The notes: generated by a model from the letters alone, not told the origin. A DNA stretch of 64,000 nt from Epiperipatus broadwayi (GCA_028023455.1 JAQFVV010006256.1:186001-250000); one strand, 5' to 3'; counted from the first letter of the stretch, positions 22,930-35,400 are shown. Translations and numbers: made by a program.

Positions 22930-25344
22930 ATATATATATATGATCACTTGATAATCTATGTATTGAACCTCTTACATTGTCCAGCTCAAAAGTTCTATCG
23001 CGTAAATTAAAACCCAAGTTTTATATGTGCAATAACACACATACTTATTTATATTGAAATCTTATATTTTTAATTCTCAATTGATTTTAGTATAAAATAT
23101 TTTTTTATTATGCTTGTTTTCTTTTAAAATAATTAAAAGCAAGCAATGTTTAATTAATCTTTTTGTAAAAGTATTTTATTTAAAAAAAAAAAAAGTTGAT
23201 TTATTTTTAAAGCAGAGATTTAGTTTGGCATGTTTTTTTTTTTAAAAAAAAAAAAAAATTAATTTTGTAAGATAAAGCCCTGTCAGATGTTGTTTTTCTA
23301 ATTAAGATTGAGCAGGAATAGAGATTTACCCTGGTTGAAACTTGCAATAAAAGATTGCGTGGGAGATAACGATAGACATAAATAGCTCAGGGGGGTTTTT
23401 TTTTTTTTGATTCATTCATTCAGATTTAGAGACTATTCTAGTCACTCAGCTTATTTATTCTGATTGCTCAGAGTATTCAACTTGTTGTTATTGAGGATTC
23501 ATCCAGATTTTTCTGTTATTGAACTGCTGCATTGTTGAAGTGATTCTGATTTTATTCAATATTTGTTCAACAGGAATCACCAAGTTGGATTTCTGTTGAC
23601 CAACAATAATTCTACTATTTGCCGTGATAGTAGCGGCCATTCAGACGCCATGCCTGTAATCTATGCCATGAAGAATCTCCACAACATGATAGGCTAAACC
23701 TTTCCAAAGATGAACTTCCGGAGCTCCGAAATTGTGATCTCAATCATGACCTAAATGCCAAGTCCAGATCTGATCCTGATAGTGCTTCCATTCTCTGAAC
23801 CTGGAGTAAATTAAAACCACCATATAGGACTATTTATAAACTAAACTTTGCATGAACAGCAGAAATTAATATTACCTCGGGGTAACTTACCTTCCGTATT
23901 AAAATCAGGGCTAAATCTCTAATTAAGTCTCTAGCAAATCTCAGCTTAATCTTAAAAGAAATTATATTTATGATGTGTGATCTCTTAATTTAAATATTAC
24001 TGTATTTTTTATTATATTAGAATTTTAGTGGCAAAATTTTTCATCTTAAAATATTACTTATTTGATAGCATATGGCGAGTAATCCTTTATATGCTTAATG
24101 TCTGTCCTTTTATTTGTTTTATTTGTCGTTAAACTTAATCAAACATGGTTTGCATTTTCTGCAGACCTCTGATCTTTTGGCTGGTGGTTTATTGAATATA
24201 TGGTTTTGTTTTCTTGGTAGAGATTTATTTTCTATAGTTCAGATTACTTAGTCTGTAATCTTACCATTTCTTGGGTGAGACTAACCTTTGTGTTCATTTA
24301 AACATACTTGTCCATGAGCATTTTTGCAGAATTAGGACATTCTTAGTACCAACGTTTCTTTTCCGGACTAAGAAAAGCTCGTCTGTGCTGTCCCGTTTAT
24401 TTTCCACAAGCTTCCATCTTTCTAAATCTCTATAACAAAAAATGGAATTGGTTTAGGTGAACCACTAGAAGGAAGATATAAGCCCTTATGTTATGGATAA
24501 GAAATGAACTTATCTGCCTGGGTATTTAGCGTATTAATGCTCGCATACATTCAATGTTAAGATCTGCTAAGAAAATGTAGATCAAGTTTTTATGTTTATT
24601 TTGTTATATGTTTAATAAATTTAAAAAGTTCATTGCAATTATTTTGGCTGACGTTTATCTCAGTGTTTTCTCAATTGCCTGAACAATATTCACAAGCTCT
24701 TGCTCTCCCTGGGTTTAGTCTGGCGCATTCAGGTTCGTATATCCTGACCACCCTTAAAATAAATGTCTAGTTCCGAATTTTCGGACTAGTGGCGCTCTTG
24801 TGGTCAGTATATACGAAACCAAAATCTTTTGTTCGGTACAGTATGCATCTATATCCATGTGCTTATTTAATTATCTTTCTCATAAAAAACATTTGTTGTT
24901 TCCATCTTTATTCTTTTTATGATGAAAATTGATGGGGATGAAATGCAAAGTTGTTAATGTCTAAATGATAGTAAATTCATAAATTTCAAGTATCTATTTT
25001 TTCTAATATAGCGTAGCTATTTTCTTGTAACATTTTGCAATCACAAGGTCAGTGACTGCATTGTGTTTATAAAATTAAAATTTCATTTAATAAAATAAGT
25101 CCAAAATACAAATTCAATGATGGTTACAATTCTGCCAAGCTAAAAGAGAATAAGTGTTTTCTTTTTAAATCCATACTGATTTTTGAATACAAATTTAATG
25201 ATGGTTACAATTCTCCCAAGTCTAAAAAAAAATATTTTTTTTAAAATTCATACTGTACTGATTTCTGAATCTATGCAATCATCCCATACTTGTGTAATTG
25301 ATTTGATGTTACATTTTTCATGGATCCTTTACTAAAGTCTTTTT
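22930..25344. other. Intronic sequence with homopolymer hairpins and an unclassified mixed-composition stretch
   Basis: T-run/A-run hairpin at about 23231-23257. The segment 23290-24830 has more balanced base composition (for example 23590-23800 and 24340-24480) and is probably old repeat. I recognise no termini except the hairpin listed at 24731-24823. Confidence 0.5.
24731..24823. repeat. Nested palindrome (93 bp)
   Basis: Outer arms GGTTCGTATATCCTGACCAC and, at the right, the complement of GGTTTCGTATATACTGACCAC pair with one indel and one mismatch. Inside them CTAGTTCCGAA and TTCGGACTAG form a second inverted pair. The piece could be a miniature fold-back element or the end of a larger one. 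Confidence 0.7.
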
Positions 25345-25356
25345 CTCATGTGTCAT

Positions 25357-25436
25357 AGCTACAGCCGGGAAGAGAACCCACTAACCCGGGACAACTGCTT
25401 GTAAAGCAGCTGTCGCTGACCTCTCGACCATGCTTG
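25357..25436 (-). repeat. tRNA-Val-like SINE head, second copy
   Basis: On the minus strand: ATGGTCGAGAGGTCAGCGAC (D-arm-like), anticodon arm GCTGC-TTTACAA-GCAGT with TAC at the anticodon position, then GTCCCGGGTTAGTGGGTTCT and CCCGGCT. It shares order and wording with 16535-16602. The T arm has an insertion, so it is not a functional tRNA. The SINE body may continue to about 25320 (ATGACACATGAGAAAAAG). Confidence 0.65.
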
Positions 25437-25440
25437 ACTA

Positions 25441-27840
25441 GCTTCAGTGTTTTATGACATGAAATATTACTTTCTACAAAATTCTTTTCTTTCTTCCTAC
25501 CCCCCCCAAAAAGGATTATTTTATTTATTCAAACTTCATGAATTACTATTATCTTAAATGAATGTAACTTTAGTACAATTAATCATAATACAAATTTTTT
25601 TTTTTTTTGTTTCCTATTAAATACTAACCAACTTCAATATATGATTTTTTTTCTATCAGAACTTAAGCAATTACTTTCATTTTCTCACACATACGAATTG
25701 CTTCACAATTTCTTTTAGTTTGGAAGAATTGCTATCATTGTTGATTTGTGCCTTGAGATCATTGCAAATGAACTTTGAAATATTTTAGAGCATAGCGAAA
25801 AATGTATTTAACACAAAAAATGCCAGGATGTGATTTAATGTGTGAAACTTCCAGAAGGTTTTGTAATATAAAGAGAATGACTGTTTCTATATATGCACTT
25901 GAATTTTATGAATTTTTAATTAATTTATAAACTTCTAATTTTTATATTATTATTTGAATTAATCGTTATTGACTTTGTGGATTTTGAGATTGCGATTTTT
26001 GGGGCAGATTATTTATAAATAAAGTTAATTTATATTCACACAAAAATAATAAATAAAATTGACCAAAAATTAACTGATATTATATTGATTAATTGTAATA
26101 TCTCATTTATGCGTAGTTGTTTAATTACATGTTTTTTAACTGATAATAGATTTATTAAAAAAAAAACACCATACACAGTCTAACTAATCGCTGTTTCTAT
26201 TCCCATATTCTGATATAAACTTTATACTATTCTTGAAATAGTCATTTAGAATAGTGATTACTGAAATCAACTGGTTTTTGAGAATCTTTGCACAAAGTCA
26301 AATCACTAAAGCTAATATAATCAACCATATAAATTATCTATATGGTTAATTAGATTCATTGTTTTTTTAATTGATAATATCTTTTGATATTTAAATATAT
26401 TCCAAATATTCGACTTTGATTACTCTTTTTTCTTAGAAATCTGTTTACTTCTCATTGATAATATTATATTACATTAACCCCTTTCAATTTCAGGAATGCT
26501 GCTTTTTATTTCAACATGAACATTGTGATTTGTTCTGATTTAACATCATTATAGATAATGGTGATGATATTAATCCATTGTAGCCTACTTAAGTAACTTT
26601 TTAATAAACGCATTATTACAAATTACTGTTGTTCTTATATTCATAAATAATTACTTAAAATTTACTATCTTGTAATATTATAGTGCATGTAGATATTAAT
26701 GTTTCTAAAATCTCTTTGCAATTTCATATATTGATACTTATTATATTGATTATCATTAAATCTTTTTATCATTAGTTTAATATATGCATGTCACATTAAG
26801 CACATATACTGGTTTTGATTTGTTCCTCAATTATTATAGATAATTCGAAAAAATAAAATTAGGATTCAGTCTATTACTTTGCGAATGTTTTGTTTATTTT
26901 CTTGTAATAAATCTTTTTTATCTAATCGTATGATTTAGATATCTTCACATTTTATGTCATGTTTATTAGATAATATAACTGGGTAGCTATTTGTGATATA
27001 CTTTCAGTTCAAAAATAATAATGTGACATTGTTTTTAGATTCAACTATAAAACGATGTTCATTCTAATAATATTTTTAAAAATAATTTATTTAATAATTT
27101 GTCAATCTGTATGATTTATTAAATTTATTTTATCTGTACATTATATTAAATTTATTTTATCTGTACATTATATTTAATAATAATACAAAAAGGACAACAA
27201 CAAAAAAAAAAATCAATTGAAATATTTTTACTGAAATATGATACCTTTGCATGTATATCCATCCCAACCAAGAAGAATATCTAACTTAGGTTTAATTAAT
27301 TATTATATATGCGAATTTACATCTAAATATATGCACAATTGTCTTTCAGTGAATCATTTTATACAAGTAGTGTAAATTATTAATTATTTATGAATCATAT
27401 ATATATATAGCTATAATACTAATAATCTGGAATTTTTAATTCTGTAGCTTGTAATAAGTCAGCAGTGTATTTTTTACTTTTTTATTAGAAAACCTGCTAT
27501 AATTATAAAACACTCTTACATTCCTGAAAATATAAAAATAAATATTAAGTAACTATTAATTTTAATTTCTATAGATATTGATGTGTTTACAAGTATATTT
27601 TGTATTTATAATTTGTTTTTAATTATAATATAAAACCATTTAAAATATTAATTTTAAATCATTGCAAAATCTTTTTTCTGAAAGGAATCAAAAAAAAAAA
27701 AAATGATAAAGATGTGTCAGTTCATTGGAAGAATGATAGTAATATTGATATCGAAGAAAAGTAATAAGATATTAGCAATTACAGACTTATCAACCTTCTG
27801 TTTGTTCTGATAAGATAATTTATAATTTGTCTACAGAAAA
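25441..27840. other. AT-rich intronic sequence, nothing recognised
   Basis: A 26-bp unit (AAATTTATTTTATCTGTACATT) is repeated twice at about 27120-27172. C- and T-runs occur near 25500 and 25600. No exon or repeat end found. Confidence 0.6.
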
Positions 27841-28640
27841 CTTTGGACTCAAACCAATCAAAAGAAGAAGCAGGATTTAAAAGTGATTTTAATATAGTGA
27901 ATCATATTCAGAATATTAAGAGAAGTTACAGAAAGAACCAATGAGTATGAGTTGCTATTTTACTTTGAATTTGTCTATTATGAAAAATCATGTTCTCTGG
28001 ACAATATTTATCAAAGTGCAGTAGCAGTAATTAGATTACATGGTAATGCTAAAATAAATATTGATAAGAGTTTATGATAGAGAGATTCTATCATCAAAAC
28101 TTTTTATAGCATTTTTACAAGAAGTATTGCTAAGAGAATAAAAACATAAATATTTAAATCATCAGGATTTTGCAGATAATATTGTTTTTGCAAATAATGA
28201 TTCAGTTTCAGGAAATGATTCAAGAATTAATGGATGAAAATAAGAAAGTATGATCAAAGATATATATAGTAAAAAGGCAGTGGATTTCTCAAAAGAGGAA
28301 AATATAGAATGATAATCATGAATTAGAAGAAAGTAATAATTATGAATATCTTTGTCAGATTATTAATATAAGGAGAAATAATGGAAGAAATTTATCATAG
28401 AATTATACTTGGATGGAGTGATTTTGGTAGAAATAACTTGCTAAAAAAGGAGTACGCCTATTTGTTTGAAAAGGAAAGGTTTTAATACGTATGTTTTAAC
28501 AGTTTTTATGGATTTGAGATTTGGACAGTTAACAGAAAGCAATACAGAGACTTCAGACCTCAGACCACCTAATCAAGTATGGAGAGAACAGGGACGAAGC
28601 GTTCATGTATTGAATGGAATAAGTGGTTCCATAAAAAAAT
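27840..28640 (+). mobile_element. RTE-like LINE reverse-transcriptase relic
   Basis: The region is read through frameshifts and stops. Landmarks in order: EEAGFKSDFNIVNHIQNIKR (family EQAGFR.G.S..DHI..L), ILSSKLFIAFLQEV (family ISPKLF...LE), KYLNHQDFADNIVFANN (family YLNHLRFADDIVL, with the second catalytic Asp replaced by Asn), then EIMEEIYHRIILGWSDFGR and a FEIWT stretch (family Y.SE.W). This order and spacing fit the RTE clade. The element is dead. The end of the same type of ORF reappears at 32140-32420. Confidence 0.7.
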
Positions 28641-29064
28641 TCACTTGCAATTTTTTTTTACCAACAGTTGAATTGTTACACGCAAAGAATGAATTTGACT
28701 AATATATTCTTGGTTAATTATAAGAAGTTCAAACAATGCTGAGATCTAATTTATAGTTAAAACTTTTAAGAATGTTAAAAGGATTTGGAAGATAAAATTA
28801 TATTGATAATGTAATATCTATATTTAAGCTAACCCCAGTCTGATTAGAATGAGCAATTCACATTCATTATTTTTGTATAGAATTACTGTTGACTTTCAAT
28901 TTTTTTTTACCAACAGTTAAATTGTTTTTATATACACAAAGAATGAATTTGACTAAAGCATTCTCATTGATTACAAGAAATTCAAACAATGCTAAGATCT
29001 AATTCACAGTTAAAACGTTTAAGAATGTTAAAAGGATTTGGAAGATAAAAATATATTGATAATA
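28641..29064 (+). repeat. Two diverged copies of a 165-bp sequence, about 249 bp apart
   Basis: The first copy starts with a T-run followed by ACCAACAGTTGAATTG at about 28648 and ends near 28812; the second runs from about 28897 to 29064. Both contain GAATTTGACTAA, TTCAAACAATGCT and AAGAATGTTAAAAGGATTTG. They follow the RTE relic directly and may be its 3' part, duplicated. An open frame at 28466-28702 runs from the RTE relic into the first copy and is not a gene. Confidence 0.65.
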
Positions 29065-29526
29065 TATTCTCTGATTTACAGATAAGAGAGTTTTAGATTT
29101 TTCTAGATGTGTGTAATATATATATATATATTAGGCGCTATTATGTAAAAATTGTTGTGGCAAATGAAATAAAAGCATTATAAAAAAAAGTTTTGCCGTG
29201 TATGTGTATTTGATATTTTTTATACACACATACACACACACATATATATATAATTGTAGAAACTTTCGCGAGAGAAAAAGTTATAAACAAAAATATACAA
29301 GATACATTTTTGTAAATTGAAATTATAAACTATCGTAATTAATTAAAAAGATTAAAAGCTAAAATGAAAAAATAGTTTAATTAGCGCAGTAGATTGTTGA
29401 AGCTAATTAAATAATTAAAAGGAATTCCAAGATTCTTTTCGAAAATGACAATCTACAAAATCAATATTTAATTAAAGTAGAATAATAATTAATTACCTTT
29501 GAGCAAGTAAATAATAACCTGATTGG

Positions 29527-29935
29527 ATGTACAATAATCAGCCAATCTTTGGAAATTAAGGAATAATGACAGTGCTCAGTTCTGAGGGATCAGAGCACTT
29601 TATTCTTGGAGTTCTACCTGTGTGTATGGATTGCGGTTAAGCAAGCGTTTCCGTTTGGTGTAACTTCAAGTGCAGACAGCTGGCGTCCAAACATCTCAAG
29701 AGTCATCTAGGGGTTTAAACAGGTCATACCAATCTTCATTATTGTTTTGTTTATGCCTTCGGGTTTAATGATATAATAACTGTATAATTATTAACTCTCT
29801 CCTTGATTGATTATATATATATATAAGCATTGCTACATATTAACCCCTATTTCATTATAGTCACTCGTGGCAGTGCATAGAAATCAATATCACTCGTGGA
29901 AGTGCAGCATTATATAGCTGGACATAGCAATTGGT
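29527..29935 (+). mobile_element. Possible 5' LTR of the gypsy element that follows
   Basis: The segment from about TGTACAATAATCAGCC (29530) to GACATAGCA (29935) lies directly before ATTGGTGCAGTCAGTC, which could serve as a primer-binding site because it contains TGG two bases after a CA. Gag-like coding begins about 60 bp later. Within the segment TCACTCGTGG.AGTGCA occurs twice (about 29862 and 29891). No second LTR was found, so the boundaries are a guess. Confidence 0.35.
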
Positions 29936-29999
29936 GCAGTCAGTCTAAAATCGGACCATCAACCTAAATAACGGTTTTAATTGGGTTAAAGAAGCATGC

Positions 30000-30546
30000 A
30001 AGTAGCAATAGGAGAATTCAACATCAGTGAGGCACGAGTACAGCACATAGAAAAATATTTATTCATCAACAAGATAAAAGACAATAAATACAAAATTGCT
30101 TAGTTATTGTGCTTTGTGGGCAAAGGAGTCATTAAGATTGCAAACCAGCTTACGGATCCTCTAATTCTGGAAGAATGCACGTACTATCATATTAAGGAGC
30201 GTTTAACTAGCCATTTCAACCCTCCAGGTATATCGCGAGACTGAAATTTCATTCTAGAAACCAACATTGGGATGAAACTATCAAAAATTACAACATTGCT
30301 TTGCGTGGTCTAGCAAAGAACTATATGTGCGGATAATTTTTGGACGAAGTCCTCCTTGAACAGCTGTTTATTGATATGTGCAACGATAGTTTAAGGCAAC
30401 AACTATTGGCCATTACTGATTTAGACTACATCGAGGCTATAAAACGGGGCATAGCTTATGAGGCAGTGTTAAAACAATCTTGTAAATATATAAAATTTAA
30501 AAATAATAAAAAAAATCAAACTGATGTTTGCAAAACAATAAGTTAA
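30000..30546 (+). pseudogene. gag: Ty3/gypsy gag relic
   Basis: It reads from EFNISEARVQHIEKYLFINK through FVGKGVIKIANQLTDPL and HIKERLTSHFNPPG to LLEQLFIDMCNDSLRQQL and AIKRGIAYEAVLK. These follow the order of retroviral-type gag capsid in Ty3/gypsy elements (LREQFIFG.., then a terminal ..A...E). At least two stop codons (TAG near 30102, TGA near 30241) interrupt it. The last part is open from 30340 to 30546. The coding text is less decayed than in the copy at 58.3 kb. Confidence 0.75.
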
Positions 30547-30555
30547 CAGCGGTCT

Positions 30556-30810
30556 ATGGAAAAAGAAAATATGTCTGTCAGCGATACCGAGTTTAGATGT
30601 TATTGCTGTGGTAAAAAGAGCCGCAAAGCCAGCAACTGCTATTACAAAGGTCAACGCTGCAAAAAGTGTAAGAAAAAAGGACACTTAGAAAAAATGTGTA
30701 AGCAGAAAAAGGATAGTTATAACCGCCAAAGACCCCAGTATACCGAGGTGAAACAAATGTCTACTACTAATGACAAAATTATGCGGATAAAGCTGGGTGA
30801 CAGCCCATAG
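30556..30810 (+). pseudogene. gag: Ty3/gypsy nucleocapsid zinc knuckles
   Basis: The 84-residue open stretch contains FRCYCCGKKSRKASNC and CKKCKKKGHLEKMC. The second is a perfect CX2CX4HX4C knuckle. The first is a variant in which the expected His is missing (CX2C...C). This is the end of gag, in the same register of order as the knuckles at 58586-58695 in the other gypsy copy. Confidence 0.8.
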
Positions 30811-30812
30811 AA

Positions 30813-31885
30813 ATGGAAGTGGATGGCAGCGGAGTATTTCTCATATCAGTCCGCCACTGGCATACTATTATCTCTAAGTGTAACAAAATCCCAAAATTGG
30901 TTAAAACTGATCTTAGGGTTCTTGATGTAAATGGCAATGCAGTCAAAATTAAAGGTGTAGAAGCCCCTGTAAGTCGAACAAATAGAAAATTAATAGACTT
31001 ATCCTTATACATCATTTATGCCCCGATCAAACCCCTTATTGGTCACCAATGGTTTAAAGGTTTGGGAATCAAACAATAGTGAAAAAGTCGAACTAGAAAG
31101 TGAAATGCGGACCAAATTTCCCAACTTATTCAATGGAGAACCTGGTATTATAAAAACTATACCTGTATCAATAGAGTTGAGCACTGATGCGCTACCTATA
31201 ATATATAGACCACGGAAAGTTCCATTCTTACATAAAGAAAAAGTAGAAAAAGAGATAGCTGATTTAGTTAAAAAAGGAGTGCTATTACTCACTGAGAATT
31301 CTGATTGGGCTACACCATTGATTGTAATTACCAAACCCAATGGCCAAATTTGTTTGTGTGGAGACTATAGAGTTTCGGTAAACAAGGCGATCAGTAAAAG
31401 TGCATACCCGGTCCCTAATGCCTGGGAGATATTAGCATCACGGCAGAAAGCAAATTGGTTTGCTAAACTGGATCTTAATTCTGTGTTTCACCAAATACCA
31501 GTGAATGAGCAGACAGCGGAAATACTGACTGACTCTCACCACTCATGTAGGATTATTTAAGTGTATGAGGCTTCCTTTTGGAATTAAGTCGGTGCCTAGC
31601 ATTTTTCAATCAATAATTGAAACCCTACTTAATGGACTAGAATGCGTAATCCCATATTTCGATGGTATTCTTATAGCTGTGACAGAAAACGAACATAGAA
31701 TGTGTATAAAGTATGTGAGAAACTTGATCAATTTTGTGCTAAACTCAATACCCAAAAATGTATATGGAAAGCTAATGAAATTAAGTTTTAAGCCATATCA
31801 TCTCCAAAAACAGCTTATCTCCTGCCTCCGAGAAAGTTAAAGCTGTTGCAGAGACATAGCGACCACATAATGTGAAAACCTGGTA
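30813..31885 (+). pseudogene. pol: Ty3/gypsy pol relic: protease and reverse transcriptase
   Basis: Protease: MEVDGSGVFLIS (family hydrophobic-D-T/S-G; here DGSG) at 30813, ending with PLIGHQWFKGLG at about 31050. Reverse transcriptase: RPRKVPFLHKEKVEKEI, KKGVLLLTENSDWATPLIVI, KPNGQICLCGDYRVSVNK, YPVPNAWEIL and WFAKLDLNSVFHQIPV. A frameshift near 31560 follows, then MRLPFGIKSVPSIFQ. The active-site box reads YFDGIL where YVDDIL is expected, so the second catalytic Asp is Gly. The connection part AVAET, stop, RPHNVKTW is visible to about 31885, where antisense gypsy sequence begins. RNase H and integrase are missing. The element is inactive. Confidence 0.85.
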
Positions 31886-32065
31886 TCGGAAATCGGTATA
31901 CTTTTGATCACTGGGGTCCAAGGCCATTTGCCAGTTGCTGGCGGTAAGATCTAATGTGGAGAAGTAGGGTTTCCTCGCTAGTTGCACGAATACATCTTGG
32001 ATTGGAGGTGGCACATCTCGTTCAGGGATTGTCATGTTATTTAAGGACAGGCGTTGAGGCATTCT
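31880..32065 (-). pseudogene. pol: Antisense Ty3/gypsy reverse-transcriptase fragment
   Basis: On the minus strand: MPQRLSLNNMTIPERDVPPP, then IQDVFVQLARKPYFSTLDL and TASNWQMALDPSDQKYTDF. This is the RT block normally seen as Y.LP.I.D...L....YFSTLDL..GYWQ. After FRYQVFT the reading becomes the reverse of the + strand gypsy copy, so the true fragment ends at about 31880. It belongs to a different gypsy lineage from its neighbour and has no other domains attached. Confidence 0.7.
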
Positions 32066-32139
32066 ACAATTGTATATATATATATGTATAAAAAATATCA
32101 AATACATAGCACTTTTGTTCCTAAAAAAGTCACACTTCA

Positions 32140-32420
32140 TCACTGGGAAAGAAATATGTTGGGATTGAAAGTGAATTCTTGATTGAGAAAACAAATATTC
32201 ATATCAGCGAAAAAATTAAGAGATTGAAATGAAGCTGGGCTGGACATATTGCTAGAAGAAATGGTAGAAATATTAAACGGGATCCTAAGATATTGTAAAA
32301 GGTGATCATAAGTGAATGTTCATGGATGAAATAAGAAAGTCGTTGGCATGTGAAGAAAAGATTATGGATCAGAGAAAATGAGTTAAACTTTAGATCTGCA
32401 TTCTGCAATGGAATAATAAT
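32140..32420 (+). mobile_element. RTE-like LINE 3' end fragment
   Basis: It reads, with one or two frame changes, ERNMLG, EKTNIHISEKIKRLK, a stop, then SWAGHIARRNGRNIKRDPK. Near the end comes RQRKRLWIREN-like text. This is the C-terminal part of RTE/LINE ORF2 (family ERSMLGI..., I.KLKW.WAGHIAR..D.RW). It could be the tail of the copy at 27840-28640, separated by the later gypsy insertion and other sequence, or an independent fragment. Confidence 0.6.
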
Positions 32421-35400
32421 AGTTGAAAGTAATTATGAATGTTCAAATAATTTTTAATTATATATAATAAATTAAAATATATATAGACTAATTTTATAGT
32501 CTTCCAGACACATTTTTAGTTTTGTTTTTGATAAATTACTTACAAATTTCTTTTATATTTAGGATCTAATGAAATATCAAGTCTCATTGTCAAATAATTA
32601 GTCTAAGTACAGAATCAAAACGAAAATATCTTCATCCACAATTTTTTATTTTATTTTTCATGATAAAGTTGTAATTGTTTTAAATTTGCAAGAAATCACT
32701 TCTCCAATTGAAAAATCAGTTACTGTTATTATTTGAATTAATAAAAGGAAATAAAGAAAAAAAACTTATCAATATTGCCAATGTTTTAAATTGACACTAA
32801 GCACACTAAAGCCTATGCTTTAAATATATCAATGAGATTTTAAATATATATATATATTGTTAGGTCAAAACCCTGATTTTATTTTAAACATCTGTAATTA
32901 TTGTGATATTAAAATTATATTCGCATACTTTTTTGCAAATAATAGATCTTAATATTGTAAATTATTAAATTTGAATTTTCTTTTGCATATATTTAAATAA
33001 TAATCATTAAATTGCTTTTATTTTAAAGTTTTTTCCTCTGGTCACTTAAAAGTAATGAATCTGAAGTTCATTGTGTAAATATTTAGATGGTTTGCCAGAT
33101 CTCAAATTTTATATGTACACATATCAGCTGGTTCAGCTAAATCTTAATTTTCAATTGTAATTTTTTTTATTAAAGTTGTGTTATGAGTATGATATAATAT
33201 ATATTGTGCACACACGTATTGTAAAACTTTTTTTTATTAGCTAATATAATGTAATAATTTTTTTTTTTTTTTACAAGAAAATGAACTTTATAGCAAATTT
33301 TTCTTATCTATTTACAAAATTTATTTTAAAATATTTAACGTTAATGCTTAATCTAGGATAATGTTATTTTTGATCTCTTTATTGACAAAGTATCTAACAA
33401 AAGTACCCAGTTTCATCAAATTAAGCATTGTTGTAGAAATTTTGTAATTAGAACAATTACCTTGGAATTTATTAATTAAAGTAAAAAAATGCTGGCTTAT
33501 CTGAAAATATATTATATTGACGAGGAGTCTAGAAAATTCCCGTGGGTAGAACAATATGCAAGAGCTCTATAAAAGCTTGACAAAAATTATTTTGTCACTC
33601 TATGCAATCCTATTATTATTTTACAAGCATCACTCTTCACTTGTTACCAGTTAACTCATTGCAGTTAGAAATCTACAAAGATTCCTGCAAGTATTTTGAA
33701 TGATTGTTTGTCTATATTCAGCAATTATTGTTTAATATGAGGCTGCTATGAGTGCCACTTGCCATTTGTAAGAATCCATTGGAAAAATGAACATAAAATC
33801 TAATCCAGTTGCTGTATCTGCAAGTATGTGCAGGTGGGCATTTTAAAAAAATGAATTTCTCCAAGTTGTAACTTTATTTTCCAGCATGACCTAAATTCAT
33901 TAAGAAAACTGAAGACATGAAATTGCCAACTACCAATCTTGTCTCTGAAGCATCTCTCAACTAATCCCTATCCAGAAACAAAACCACAAAAAGACATAGA
34001 CATAGAAACTATCTACTCCTGCCAAATAATCTGTATGGATAACCTAAATTTTATCCCACTCACACACTAATGGTAAAATATATGAACTCTATTATATATT
34101 TTAATAAGCCACGAGTGATTTAATTTATATTTATATATAATTTTAGATTAAGCATACCTATTATCTAATTTTCTTGCTACACAATTTTGTATTGGTATTA
34201 TTAATTTCATTTTATGGATGTATTACTTTTTTAAATTATATTTTATGTATTAAGTATCCTTGTTTTTTTGTTAAAATTTGGACAATTCAGAATAAAATCT
34301 TATATATAGAATGAATTTATTGTTATTTTAAAGTTATCAGAATCTCCCCTTTTCGCAATTGTTAGAAACCTAAAGTTTCATAGCAAATAAAAATATTTTT
34401 TAAAATTAAAAGTAAAAATAGATTAATAGATTTTCTTCCCTCTCTTTTGTAATTGTGAGAAATCTAAATGGTTTAGCAAATGAAATAAGTTTTAAGTTAT
34501 TAACAGCGAATATAAATTAATCTTATTAAATTGCTATTTTCAAATAATGTTTAAAAACTGTAAAACAGTCATTTTTATATATGTATATACAATCAGCTTT
34601 AAATATATTAAAAGTGTTGAATGCCTTGTGCATAAGTTTATCATACGTATATATAAATTAAAATAGTGGTTTGCTTGTGTGTGTGGGTATATGAAGTTAA
34701 TCTATTTATTAATACCATTTGTAATTTATTTATCTGTAGGGTCTTTTACTTAGCCTTGAAACAGTAAGATTCGTATTCGAATCTTAAGTTTCACCTTTTT
34801 CTGTCGTCCCTCACTGACCGGTCTATCCCGCCCAAATTTAAACTTTTTGATATCGAATTGTGTGTGTAACAATATTAAAAATGTATAAATATATGTAGAA
34901 TTCAGCATAAACACGCACACATTCGATCTCAAATTAAAGGCAATAAATAGGGATAAAATAATATAATTTAGATTTCTTTTAGTTATATAATTTTGTATAA
35001 TTTTAATCATTTATTTTGGATTATAAAGTTCGTATTTATTGCTTTGTTTAAATTTCATTTAATAATAATTCTGAAAATATCTGATGTAATATTTAATTAA
35101 AAGTTAAAATAATCTTATGTTCCCTTTTTGTTTTTGAAATTTAAAAGCATCGGTCAGTGATAGATAATAGATTAATTAAAGAAAAATTCCCCAAAATTAA
35201 TTAGTAAATGTAAAATGTAAACAATAGAACGGCAGCTTTCTTTAATTAAAAACCAACTAAATGCATTGATTATCCTCAGGGCAGATTAAGTAGGACCTAA
35301 AAATATCTTCACAAAAATGTGAAAGATCAAGATAAGAAAAGAGGCCATCTTAGACTTGCTGGAGACATTCACTTAAACTTTAGCTTTGCTCTCGATCACT
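32421..35400. other. Intronic sequence, nothing recognised
   Basis: Mostly AT-rich with (TA)n near 32850. The 33600-34070 stretch is more balanced but shows no motif. At 34768-34789 TAAGATTCG-TATT-CGAATCTTA is a short perfect palindrome, followed by GCCCAAATTT-type repeat-like text. Confidence 0.5.

Noticed and set aside
30469-31340. Minus-strand open frames over the gypsy gag-pol (30469-30684, 30779-31015, 31005-31340)
   Set aside because: They are antisense shadows of the + strand retrotransposon reading, which carries the recognisable motifs.
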